A stretch of 64,000 bases of DNA from Cyanobacteria bacterium FACHB-502 (GTDB lineage Bacteria > Cyanobacteriota > Cyanobacteriia > Elainellales > Elainellaceae). The notes under the pieces were generated by a model, which worked only from the letters and a program-made list of their open reading frames with translations, was not told where the DNA came from and searched no databases. A program made the position numbers and the translations under genes. Each line of letters starts with the position of its first letter. Position 1 is the first letter of the stretch. Below, in pieces: positions 1-8,120 of this stretch. The DNA is taken from contig JACJNZ010000029.1 of the NCBI GenBank assembly GCA_014695325.1, positions 124,001-188,000 on the forward strand, read 5' to 3'.

Positions 1-70
1 TCGTACCCGTAATTGGATGTCTAAACACAAGTCCCAGAGCTGTCTGGAGATACCGCTGTAGCTGTTGCAT
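1..70 (-). CDS. N-terminus of a probable NUDIX hydrolase (cut by window edge)
   Basis: A minus-strand frame opens with ATG at 70 and stays open to the window edge, giving 23 residues that begin MQQLQRYLQTALGLVF and continue RHPITGT. From memory this resembles the N-terminus of cyanobacterial NUDIX hydrolases, which have a short helix and then a strand leading to the substrate-processing fold. The NUDIX box itself would lie outside the window, so the assignment is an inference. No clear Shine-Dalgarno sequence is visible upstream of the ATG. Confidence 0.4.
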   Translation of the reverse strand, partial: MQQLQRYLQTALGLVFRHPITGT

Positions 71-147
71 AATCAAAAAGGGGCAGGTCTACTAATTCTC
101 TCGTTCAAGTTGATGCGTTCAAAAGTCATTTCAGCCACAAAGCAGGA

Positions 148-621
148 TTAGGCAGCACGGATTGCCCCCAGATCGGCTAACACCTCAGACGCATGGTTAT
201 CGGGCTTTACTTTCAGGTACACCTTTTCGATCTTGCCATCCGGGTTAATCAGAAATGTATTGCGGCTAACGCCCAGATATTCCTTGCCCATAAACTTTTT
301 CAAGCCATAGCTCTCGTAGGCGGTAGCGACATGACCCTCTACATCAGTGAGCAGTGGAAAGGGCAGGCTGTATTTTCTCGCAAATTTATTGTGGCATTTT
401 GCATCATCTGTGCTGATTCCCAGCACCACCACATCGCTGGATTGATAGTCTGAGTAAAAATCTCGGAAGCTACAGGCTTCTTTAGTGCAGCCCGGCGTGT
501 TGTCGCGAGGATAGAAATACAGCACAACCCATTGACCGCGATGGTCTGTGAGTTGAACCAGGTTGCCATCGGCATCAGGTAGGCTAAAGTTGGGAGCGGA
601 GTCACCGGGCTGGAGAGGCAT
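148..621 (-). CDS. bcp: Peroxiredoxin Q/BCP (thioredoxin-dependent peroxidase)
   Basis: A 157-residue single-domain peroxiredoxin of the PrxQ/BCP family, which reduces H2O2 and organic hydroperoxides using thioredoxin. The thioredoxin fold opens with GDSAPNFSLPDADG. The peroxidatic site is TPGCTKEAC, with Cys45 as peroxidatic and Cys50 as resolving cysteine, the CX4C spacing typical of PrxQ. Length is normal for the family and no signal peptide is seen, so it should be cytosolic. It is divergent from the folate gene at 818 and appears to be a single-gene unit. The start ATG at 621 matches the normal N-terminus. Confidence 0.95.
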   Translation of the reverse strand: MPLQPGDSAPNFSLPDADGNLVQLTDHRGQWVVLYFYPRDNTPGCTKEACSFRDFYSDYQSSDVVVLGISTDDAKCHNKFARKYSLPFPLLTDVEGHVATAYESYGLKKFMGKEYLGVSRNTFLINPDGKIEKVYLKVKPDNHASEVLADLGAIRAA

Positions 622-817
622 TGCTTTCTGGATTACTTTTCTGAGTTACGTTTCTGAATTACAGTCCTTCGACAACGATCGCGATCCTTCCTGGCTCTTG
701 ACTATAGCGCAGCGGTCAAACTTCTGACTAAGGGCGCAGCCCCTACAGGACATTCCTCACGCGATCAAAAAAGGCTGCAATAATAATTCTAATTTTAGGG
801 CGAATGAAACCGCTTGC

Positions 818-1501
818 TTGAACGACATGACTGCTAATAAGGCTGTAGACGAGAATGGTGTTCCCTTTCCTTCCTGCACCATCAATGATGGAAACAATAA
901 TGACGGAAGAAATGATGAGAATCGTTTTGATTTGGCAAAAGGCGCATCGTCCGCGAAAGCTGATCTGCGTCGCTCGCTCCTGAAAGCCCGACAATCCCTA
1001 CCCCAGTCCGTTTGGCGTGAGAAGAGTGATCGGCTCTGTGCCCACTTGCAGCAGTGGGAAGGATTCCAGCGATCGCACACCATCCTGGCATATCTGAGCT
1101 TTCGGCAAGAACCCGACCTCAGCCCGCTCTTTTTGACGCCGCACCGCTGGGGGCTGCCTCGCTGTGTGGGCAAATCGCTTTCCTGGCATCTCTGGTCGCC
1201 TCAGTTTCCACTTCAGCCTGGCAGCTACGGCATTCTAGAACCCCAGGCAGATGCTCCGCTGATTCAGCCCCAAGCGGTTGATTTAATTCTGGTTCCGGCA
1301 GTGGCTTGCGATGTGAAGGGCTATCGCCTGGGCTACGGCGGCGGATTTTACGATCGCCTACTCAGTTCCCCTGCCTGGAGCAATAAACCGACGATCGGCA
1401 TTGTGTTTGAGTTTGCTCGGCTCCCGCAGTTGCCCACCGACCCGTGGGATCGACCGCTCAATGGCATCTGTACCGAGTTCGGCTTGTTTCTGAAGCGATA
1501 A
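818..1501 (+). CDS. 5-formyltetrahydrofolate cyclo-ligase (MTHFS)
   Basis: ATP-dependent conversion of 5-formyl-THF to 5,10-methenyl-THF in one-carbon metabolism. The family's C-terminal motif YRLGYGGGFYDR is present, and the N-terminal basic helix (KADLRRSLLKARQSL) begins near residue 47. The 227-residue frame is longer than the usual ~190 because of a polar N-terminal stretch of about 45 residues rich in Asn and Asp. An in-frame TTG at 932, just before the conserved helix, would give a normal-length protein, so the true start is uncertain. It converges with the large STAND gene, only 19 bases from its stop. Confidence 0.9.
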   Translation: MNDMTANKAVDENGVPFPSCTINDGNNNDGRNDENRFDLAKGASSAKADLRRSLLKARQSLPQSVWREKSDRLCAHLQQWEGFQRSHTILAYLSFRQEPDLSPLFLTPHRWGLPRCVGKSLSWHLWSPQFPLQPGSYGILEPQADAPLIQPQAVDLILVPAVACDVKGYRLGYGGGFYDRLLSSPAWSNKPTIGIVFEFARLPQLPTDPWDRPLNGICTEFGLFLKR

Positions 1502-1520
1502 TCTTTGGGAAAATCAGTTT

Positions 1521-4500
1521 TTATAGCGGCAGTTTGGGGCACTGGTCAAATGACAGGTTCAGGTAGCGGCTACATTCTTCCGAGGTGAGTTGGCGCGGCG
1601 TGCGTTCCTGTGCTAGCGAAAGCAAATGACCCCAGGTAGCTGCCCAGAGATAAACCTGCCCGGTTGGAGTGAGTGTCGCTACATACTGACCATCTGGGCT
1701 AAAGGCAGCCTGTACGAGCGGTTGCAGCCCGTCTTGCTGTCGAGGTGGATTCAGCAATGCCTGCTGCTGTCCAGTTCGAGCATTCCAGACGATCGCTGTT
1801 CCATCTGCGCTTGCAGTCACGATCAAGTCGCCAACCGGGCTGTATTGCACATCCGCGATCTTTTTTTGATGCCCTGCTAGCACAAACTGCAGTTGCCCCG
1901 TTGCTCGATCATAGATTCTGGCTTTGCCATCTTCACTGCCCGTGACAATTTGCTGTCTCTCTGGGCTAAAACTGCTGCTCGTCACTGCTGTATCGTGAGT
2001 CAAAACGCGGGTGGGTTTGCCCGACGCCACTAGACCCGAATGCGCTGCTTTTACTTCTAAAACTTGGGCAGTTTTGTCCTGACTGGCAGTAATAATCTGC
2101 GACCCGTCTGGGCTAAATCTTACCTGATGAATCGTCGCCTGGTGATCGTTCCAAACCTGAACCAACTCTCCTGATTCCACGTTCCAAAGCCGCACCGTCA
2201 AATCATCTCCTACGCCTAGCAAAAACTGTCGGTCTGGGCTGAAGTGGAGCTGATAAATTTTCACGCTGCTTTGATCCTCCGGGCGAGACGGCAAGGCAAC
2301 ACTGTCCATAATCTTTTGGCTCAGGAGCAGTTGGCTACCAATTCGCCAGTTCCGAATCTGGTGCTTGGTCTGGAAGGTTTGGTTGGGCTGTCGCTGCTGA
2401 AGGGCGATCGTTCCAGTGAGATCTGCGGTCGCGAACCATTCACCGTCAGCACTTAAAGCAACACTGCTAAAAGACGATTGATTCGCCAGGACAGATCCCG
2501 CAGCCCATGAGGGCAGTGAAGACCAACCTGCAACGTGGAATATTGTCTCCCGCCAGCCAGACCAGACGATCGTTCCAGGAATGCTTTCTAGTTTCGCTTC
2601 TGCCTGAATGGGTTGGACGACTTCTGGCTGTTTTGCCGATGCGCGCCTGGGTAAAGCGGCTTCTGCCTTCGCCAAAAGATCAGTTTGGGCTGCAAGCTCT
2701 GTTAATTTTTGCCAGAAGCTTTCTGATTTCAAGGCTGCGGTGTGAATTGCGCTGGCAGGAATCGAGCGAGCAGGTTGGGCAGGTGCAGCAGAAACAGCAG
2801 GTAAACGCCACGGCTGAACTTGACCGTTCGCAGCGATCGTTAGCAGTTGTGAACCATGATTTTGTCCCAAACCATTCTCTAAAAAAGAAATCCGGCTGGC
2901 TGGGGCATTGGCTTGCTCTAGAGTCGGCAACTCGCCCCCAGTTTGAACTGCCCAAAACTTGAGCTGACCCTGAGCGTCCCCTGTAATCAAATAGGCATTA
3001 TCAGGACTGAAGCGCACCTCTGTCACTTCCGAGTCCTGCGGCAGCCTTCCAACAGACTCACCGGATTTCCCGTCCCAGAGCTGAATGACCTGCTTCCCGT
3101 TGCCCATTGCTGAGCTGGAGCGGGTTACAAGCCAGCGTCCGTCCATACTAAAGGTCAGGGCTGTTGCTTTGCCGGAAACTAAAGGCAGTTGCTTTAAGTG
3201 ACGGGTCGAGATATCGTACAGCCAAACCACCTCTTCTGTAAGAATTGAGAGCGTTTGATCGTTAGGGCTAAACTGAACCTTTGCATCTTGATCGATCGGG
3301 AAGCGGTGCAGGAGTTGTCCGGTTTGCGATCGCCACAGGCTCACCTGTCCCTGAGTGCTGAGGGTTGCCGTCCAGTTGCCCTGAGGACTAAACACCGTTC
3401 GCTGAAGCTGCTCTGCCTGAACCTGCTTTGCCTGAATTAAGCCTGCCTGAATTAAGCCTGCCTGAATTAACTCTGCCTGAATTGGAGATGCAGCAGGCTG
3501 AAGATGAAGGGAAGTATTTGCTGTCTGAATCAGGCGATAACGGCGGAGGTCATTTTCAAAGCCCACCTGCAAAAACTGCCCATCTGGGCTGAACTGTAGT
3601 GCCTCGATCGGCTTGGGATACAGCAATCGAGCTTGAAGCTTTCCGGTATCACCGCGCCAGATCGCCAGACTGCGATCGGCGTGAACGGAGACCAGCCACT
3701 CTCCCATCGGGCTGTAGTGAAGTTGTGTCACTGGAGCCGATCCCTTTAGATGCAGCACCAGTGCCCCGTACTGTGTAGACCACACTTTAATATCGGGAAG
3801 TCCTTCTGCAAAAGCGGCGATCGATTGACTATTGGAACTGAAACGAACACTGGCAATCCGAAGCGGTTCTCTCTGAGAAAGAGTGGGTGCGGATAGATTC
3901 TGACCAGGAGGACAGCCGGCGATCGAGCGACAGGGCAAAGGGTTTGCTTGCAGAGCAGGATCTTGCGAGACCGTTTCTTCTAAACCTTGCCCCGCACCGA
4001 TCGTCCAATCTAAAACTTGTCCAGGTTGGGGGGTACTCGTGCTGCTATAAAGCTGGTAGGGCTGGATTGTCCACAGGCGAATTTTGCCCTCTGCACTGGC
4101 TGCCGCTAAATAACCGCGATCGGGGCTAATTTCAAGCTGCTGAATGGAACTGTGCGTGATGGGCAGTTTGAGCTGAAGACGCAGGCTTTGCAGCGCAAGA
4201 CGCAGACTCGCTTGGGCAGACTCGGTTGGTTTTTCCTGGGCGGCTAAGCGTCCAATAAGAAGGGCAGTGGTGACTGCATCGGCAGAGCTACCTGACTCAG
4301 AGTTGCTGGCTTCCTGAAGAATAGATTGTGTGATCGCTGCCCGTTCGCGAGCGGTGGCAAGTCGCAACTGTTGCTCTTTTTCAATCTGGGACTGTAGCGC
4401 ATTGAAATATTGCCCCATCACGATCGTCAGCGTTGCCATCAGGAAAGCAGGCACAGCGATTTGCAGTTGGCGAGATTCTCGCCGCGCCCGTTGAGCTTCT

Positions 4501-6848
4501 TTGCGACTGGCAAGGATAAATTCCTGCGTAAGGGCAGAAAGTTCGTGGCTTCGATCGGCGACAAGCTCTTCTGCTGCTTCAAGCCTTCGTCCTGCTAGCA
4601 AAAACTCGATCGAGGCAGGTTGTCCGGCGTCATACCAGATTCGCGCCGCCTCTTCTAGCTCCCGCTGTCGCACCAGCATTTCGCGATCGCGACTGCACCA
4701 CTGCCGTAGGAGTGACCAGTGACGAATCAGAGCTTCATGGGCAACATCAACCACTGCCTGCGTCGATTTTTCCAGGGTAGGAGGATGAAGGCGATCACTC
4801 CAATCGGGAAGCGCCTCAGCAGGACGATCGCGTACAGAAAATAGCCCTGCGTCACCTAATCCGGAATGATGAATGCCTCGATCGTCTTGCCCACTCAATT
4901 CTGCAACATTGAGTCCCGCCTGATCCGTGACCAGCAGCTTCGCAGAAACCAGCTTTTCTAAAATCCGCTCGACTAAATCAGTCTTTTCTGGTGCAAACGT
5001 TGGGCTGACAAGCTGCGACTTAAACACACGGCGGCGTGTGTCTTCTGTGCCTTCGCCAAAATGCGTTAGGGTAAGGAAAATCCGCTGGGCGATCGCCTGC
5101 TCTACGGTGTCAAAGCGATGGAATACATCGGTTGCTCGTTCCTGCAAAAGCTGCCGAATTCCGCCGAATTCCCGATAGCTATCGAGTGTCAGGCACTCTA
5201 TTCCTTCAGGAGTGGGCTGTCGCCGCTGCCAAAGTTCGAGCAGGGTCGATTGCAGTAACGACAGTTCGCCAGGCGCACCAATGACATCCAGCAGCAGGGT
5301 ATAAACCAGATTCGGTTCACAGCGTAACCCTGCCTTTTGGGCTGAACGGACGATCGCCGCTTTGAGCTGGTCGTATTTGAGCGGGGGAACGATGACCGAA
5401 TGCTGAGCAATCTGGAGCACCAGCGGTTCGTACTGACGACACTGAGGCACAAAGTCTGAACGCAGCACGACCATCGCCTTCAGGCAGCCAGCCTCTACCG
5501 CCGCCATTAAACAAGCAATAAACTGCTGTCTTTCCCGGTCAGCCTGGGCGTGCCCCTGAGTAAAGATTTCTTCGAACTGGTCAATTACCAGCAGCAATTG
5601 CGACCGTCGGGATGACAGCCCAGTCGTCCCAAAGTTTTGGGGCATCGTGCCACGCACAAGCTGGACAAATCCGGCTTCTCCTGCCTGCAAAAGCTGTTCT
5701 GCCCGTCTGAGCTGCTCTGCTCGTTCGATCGGGTCGGCTTCGGGATCAACAAAGGCAGCAGCCAGGCTTTTCAGCGGATGTTCACTGGGGGTAATGAGCT
5801 TAATCTGCCAATCTGTATCAGTCTGGTTGCTCTGCCGCAGCAGGGGGATCAATCCCGCACGAACTAGCGAAGATTTACCGATGCCCGACGCCCCCACAAC
5901 TGCAATAAAGTTATTGGTCTTGAGTTTTTGCAGGAGTTCGGTAGACAGGGCTTCGCGTCCAAAAAAGAACTCGGCATGCGATTCGTCAAAACACTCCAGC
6001 CCGCGATAGGGGCAAACCGGGGGTGTCTCCAGATGGGATGAGATCGATGCGGGCAGGGGGCGATGCAAAGCAGTTTCTACAGGGAATTGATGCAAAGCAG
6101 TTCCCCCTAAGGAGCAATCGACTCCAGTGATTCGGCGCGTCAGAATAATCTCGCTGCCGGAGCTTTCAAATAAGGGCTGCTGAATTTCGCCTTTAAGTTG
6201 GTGATTGACCCAATCGGTCAAGGCATGGTGATTCACAATTCCGGTGTTACTGCGCTGGGGGTCGAGTCCGGTGAGGAGGGCTTGGGTGAACACGCTGTAG
6301 GGACTGTCGATCGACTCATAGGCAGTCTCATACTCTCGCGAAGCCGCCATAAACAGACGATCGGTTCCTGGTGCAGCGCCTGGATCTGCCTCCAGGAAAT
6401 TCAGCAGTTCTCCGCTGTGGCAGCAGTCTAGGATAATAATCCGCTGACGAACCGGGCTTTCCTGAAGCAGTCGCCGCAGCCAGAAGAGAGATAATCCATA
6501 GAATCCGCGATCGGGGTCAGCATTACTGGGAGCTAGAAACCCTTCCCGAATTCCGGCTTCTCGCTGAAGCCCGTGCCCAGAGAAATAAAACAGAGCGGTC
6601 TGCGCCACAGAGCGGCCCTTCGGCTTAAAAAGCTGAATCAAAGCTGATTCAAGCATCTGAAGCGTGACCTGCGTTTTTTGCCCAATCTGCGGTTGTCCTG
6701 TCTGAATGACCTCTGGCAAGCGATGAACTCGGAATTCGCCATAGGTTTGCAGCGTTTTTGCAACCGCTTCGGCGTCTCTTGCTGGAGCTTTTAGCCCCGG
6801 CAAATTTTGGTATGTATTTACTCCTACAACTAAGGCATCCCGTAACAT
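1521..6848 (-). CDS. Caspase-like protease/STAND ATPase/WD40 repeat protein
   Basis: A 1775-residue multidomain signalling protein. Residues 1-240 form a caspase-like (C14, orthocaspase) domain with catalytic His92 in SGHG and Cys143 in DCCHSG. After the linker CPYRGLECFDE (about 279) comes an nSTAND NTPase with Walker A GASGIGKSS (319-327) and Walker B LLLVIDQFEE (418-427). A hydrophobic segment near 795-815 looks like one membrane span, followed by a short coiled coil. The rest (about 890-1770) is WD40-like, with many FSPDG-type blades. In this architecture the WD40 part is thought to sense a ligand and STAND oligomerisation to switch on the protease; many relatives are linked to programmed cell death or phage defence, but the trigger here is unknown. 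A 15-base minisatellite lies inside the WD40 region. The protein looks intact and is transcribed alone. Confidence 0.9.
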   Translation of the reverse strand: MLRDALVVGVNTYQNLPGLKAPARDAEAVAKTLQTYGEFRVHRLPEVIQTGQPQIGQKTQVTLQMLESALIQLFKPKGRSVAQTALFYFSGHGLQREAGIREGFLAPSNADPDRGFYGLSLFWLRRLLQESPVRQRIIILDCCHSGELLNFLEADPGAAPGTDRLFMAASREYETAYESIDSPYSVFTQALLTGLDPQRSNTGIVNHHALTDWVNHQLKGEIQQPLFESSGSEIILTRRITGVDCSLGGTALHQFPVETALHRPLPASISSHLETPPVCPYRGLECFDESHAEFFFGREALSTELLQKLKTNNFIAVVGASGIGKSSLVRAGLIPLLRQSNQTDTDWQIKLITPSEHPLKSLAAAFVDPEADPIERAEQLRRAEQLLQAGEAGFVQLVRGTMPQNFGTTGLSSRRSQLLLVIDQFEEIFTQGHAQADRERQQFIACLMAAVEAGCLKAMVVLRSDFVPQCRQYEPLVLQIAQHSVIVPPLKYDQLKAAIVRSAQKAGLRCEPNLVYTLLLDVIGAPGELSLLQSTLLELWQRRQPTPEGIECLTLDSYREFGGIRQLLQERATDVFHRFDTVEQAIAQRIFLTLTHFGEGTEDTRRRVFKSQLVSPTFAPEKTDLVERILEKLVSAKLLVTDQAGLNVAELSGQDDRGIHHSGLGDAGLFSVRDRPAEALPDWSDRLHPPTLEKSTQAVVDVAHEALIRHWSLLRQWCSRDREMLVRQRELEEAARIWYDAGQPASIEFLLAGRRLEAAEELVADRSHELSALTQEFILASRKEAQRARRESRQLQIAVPAFLMATLTIVMGQYFNALQSQIEKEQQLRLATARERAAITQSILQEASNSESGSSADAVTTALLIGRLAAQEKPTESAQASLRLALQSLRLQLKLPITHSSIQQLEISPDRGYLAAASAEGKIRLWTIQPYQLYSSTSTPQPGQVLDWTIGAGQGLEETVSQDPALQANPLPCRSIAGCPPGQNLSAPTLSQREPLRIASVRFSSNSQSIAAFAEGLPDIKVWSTQYGALVLHLKGSAPVTQLHYSPMGEWLVSVHADRSLAIWRGDTGKLQARLLYPKPIEALQFSPDGQFLQVGFENDLRRYRLIQTANTSLHLQPAASPIQAELIQAGLIQAGLIQAKQVQAEQLQRTVFSPQGNWTATLSTQGQVSLWRSQTGQLLHRFPIDQDAKVQFSPNDQTLSILTEEVVWLYDISTRHLKQLPLVSGKATALTFSMDGRWLVTRSSSAMGNGKQVIQLWDGKSGESVGRLPQDSEVTEVRFSPDNAYLITGDAQGQLKFWAVQTGGELPTLEQANAPASRISFLENGLGQNHGSQLLTIAANGQVQPWRLPAVSAAPAQPARSIPASAIHTAALKSESFWQKLTELAAQTDLLAKAEAALPRRASAKQPEVVQPIQAEAKLESIPGTIVWSGWRETIFHVAGWSSLPSWAAGSVLANQSSFSSVALSADGEWFATADLTGTIALQQRQPNQTFQTKHQIRNWRIGSQLLLSQKIMDSVALPSRPEDQSSVKIYQLHFSPDRQFLLGVGDDLTVRLWNVESGELVQVWNDHQATIHQVRFSPDGSQIITASQDKTAQVLEVKAAHSGLVASGKPTRVLTHDTAVTSSSFSPERQQIVTGSEDGKARIYDRATGQLQFVLAGHQKKIADVQYSPVGDLIVTASADGTAIVWNARTGQQQALLNPPRQQDGLQPLVQAAFSPDGQYVATLTPTGQVYLWAATWGHLLSLAQERTPRQLTSEECSRYLNLSFDQCPKLPL
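3412..3486 (-). repeat. 15-bp coding minisatellite inside the WD40 region
   Basis: Five tandem 15-base units with core CTGCCTGAATTAA on the plus strand; the units at 3427-3471 are nearly identical. Translated on the minus strand they give repeating five-residue units such as IQAGL and IQAEL. The length is a multiple of three, so the frame is kept. This probably forms a variable loop between WD40 blades. Confidence 0.85.
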
Positions 6849-7509
6849 CTAGACCGCACCCCTTACCCGCAGTTTGTCTAAATTTGCTGTTTGACTGGGC
6901 ATCATCAACTTCCACACAAGACACTAGGTAAAACTCAAATCGAAATTAGCTTAAACACTCGTTATTGCACCATTGTTCAGGAATTAGACTTAAGTAATAA
7001 GCTGTATTCGACTGAGAAAGTTGAGAGATAGTTTGCGTAGAATTAAGCAGTTTTTCTATCTAAAACTTACTGTAACAAGCGGCAAAAAGAACTAAAAGGG
7101 GGGTGAGGGCGAAAGGGGGTTAAAGCCCTCATCAGAAGGGTTTCGAGCTAGAGCAACCAGCTTAAAAGTAACTTTAAATCGCATTCTTTCTAATCCAAAT
7201 ATCTACCTAGGAAAATTTGCATAAACAATCAATCAGTAAATACTACTTGCCTATTCTGAGTTCAGTAATAACCCTGAGTTTTCTTCATCTAACACAAATA
7301 AATTTCAATACAGACCTAAAATTAAGTAAAAATACGGGGTAATTGGCGACGTCAGCTCTTTAAATTTAATTTCTTTGTAAGGCTTTTTTTCAACATTGGT
7401 CTGTCCCGGATTTAAGATCAGGAAAGACAAGAGCTTTGAGCAAGCAGTGGGAGAAGTTTTATTTGCTCAAGATTATTTGCTCAAGCCTGCACAATTCCTA
7501 TTCCTTACG
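6849..7509. other. Divergent intergenic region, AT-rich
   Basis: About 660 bases between the start of the caspase-STAND gene (minus strand) and the TPR gene (plus strand). It is visibly more AT-rich than its flanks and must hold both promoters. A G-rich patch lies at about 7096-7123. A longer reading of the TPR frame from TTG 7396 is possible, but its translation does not look conserved. No RNA gene was recognised. Confidence 0.5.
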
Positions 7510-7953
7510 ATGAACTCCTATTCACAGCAAATCGCCTTACTGGAAATGGTAGAAGACAGTCAGTTCTCGCTTGAGCAAGGGGAACAGCTTGCAAATCAAG
7601 GACTGTACGGAGAGGCACTGGTTCAGTTCGATCGCGTCCTTGAAGCTCAGCCTGAATCTGTACCGGCTTGGGTCTTTCGTGCAGTAGTGTTGCTCTATCT
7701 CGATCGATATCACGAAGCCCTTGAGAGCTGCGATCGTGCGTTGACTCTTTGCCCGACCGATGCTGAAGCTTGGCTGTTTCGAGGCGTTGCCCTTCATCGG
7801 CTCAATCGCCACCGCGAAGCTTATCAGAGCTATCACAATGCGCTTGGCGATCGCAATCCGTCTAAAAAGCTGCCAAAGCAGTTCAATTTTTCGTCACTTC
7901 AGCAAAGCGGCTGGCTCACTTCACTCTGGCAATCTTTAAAAGGATGGGCTTAG
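7510..7953 (+). CDS. Small TPR-repeat protein
   Basis: A 147-residue protein starting at ATG 7510 (MNSYSQQIALLEM). It contains about three tetratricopeptide repeats: the pattern GLYGEALVQFDRVLEAQPES, a second around YHEALESCDRALTLCPTDAE, and a third around HREAYQSYHNAL. It ends in a Trp-rich tail. TPRs mediate protein-protein contacts; no catalytic domain is present and the partner is unknown. No membrane span is seen. The gene stands alone between the caspase-STAND gene and hflX. Confidence 0.8.
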   Translation: MNSYSQQIALLEMVEDSQFSLEQGEQLANQGLYGEALVQFDRVLEAQPESVPAWVFRAVVLLYLDRYHEALESCDRALTLCPTDAEAWLFRGVALHRLNRHREAYQSYHNALGDRNPSKKLPKQFNFSSLQQSGWLTSLWQSLKGWA

Positions 7954-8120
7954 CCTTTGCTCAGGACTGAAGAACAGCACTAAAGAACAGAGTGACCGCT
8001 TGATGATTACGGCTTGATCAATGGATTGAGCCACAGGTTAGACCGCACGGATTGCTAAACAGATCGGTAAAATAAAGGCAGTCTAATTGAGAACACCAGA
8101 ATTCCTGGTGGAATGCGCCT

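Noticed and set aside
2507-2962. 151-codon plus-strand frame inside the caspase-STAND-WD40 gene
   Set aside because: Antisense shadow of the WD40 region with no recognisable domain.
7396-7509. Longer N-terminus for the TPR protein from TTG 7396
   Set aside because: The extra 38 residues are not TPR-like and ATG 7510 gives a compact repeat protein.
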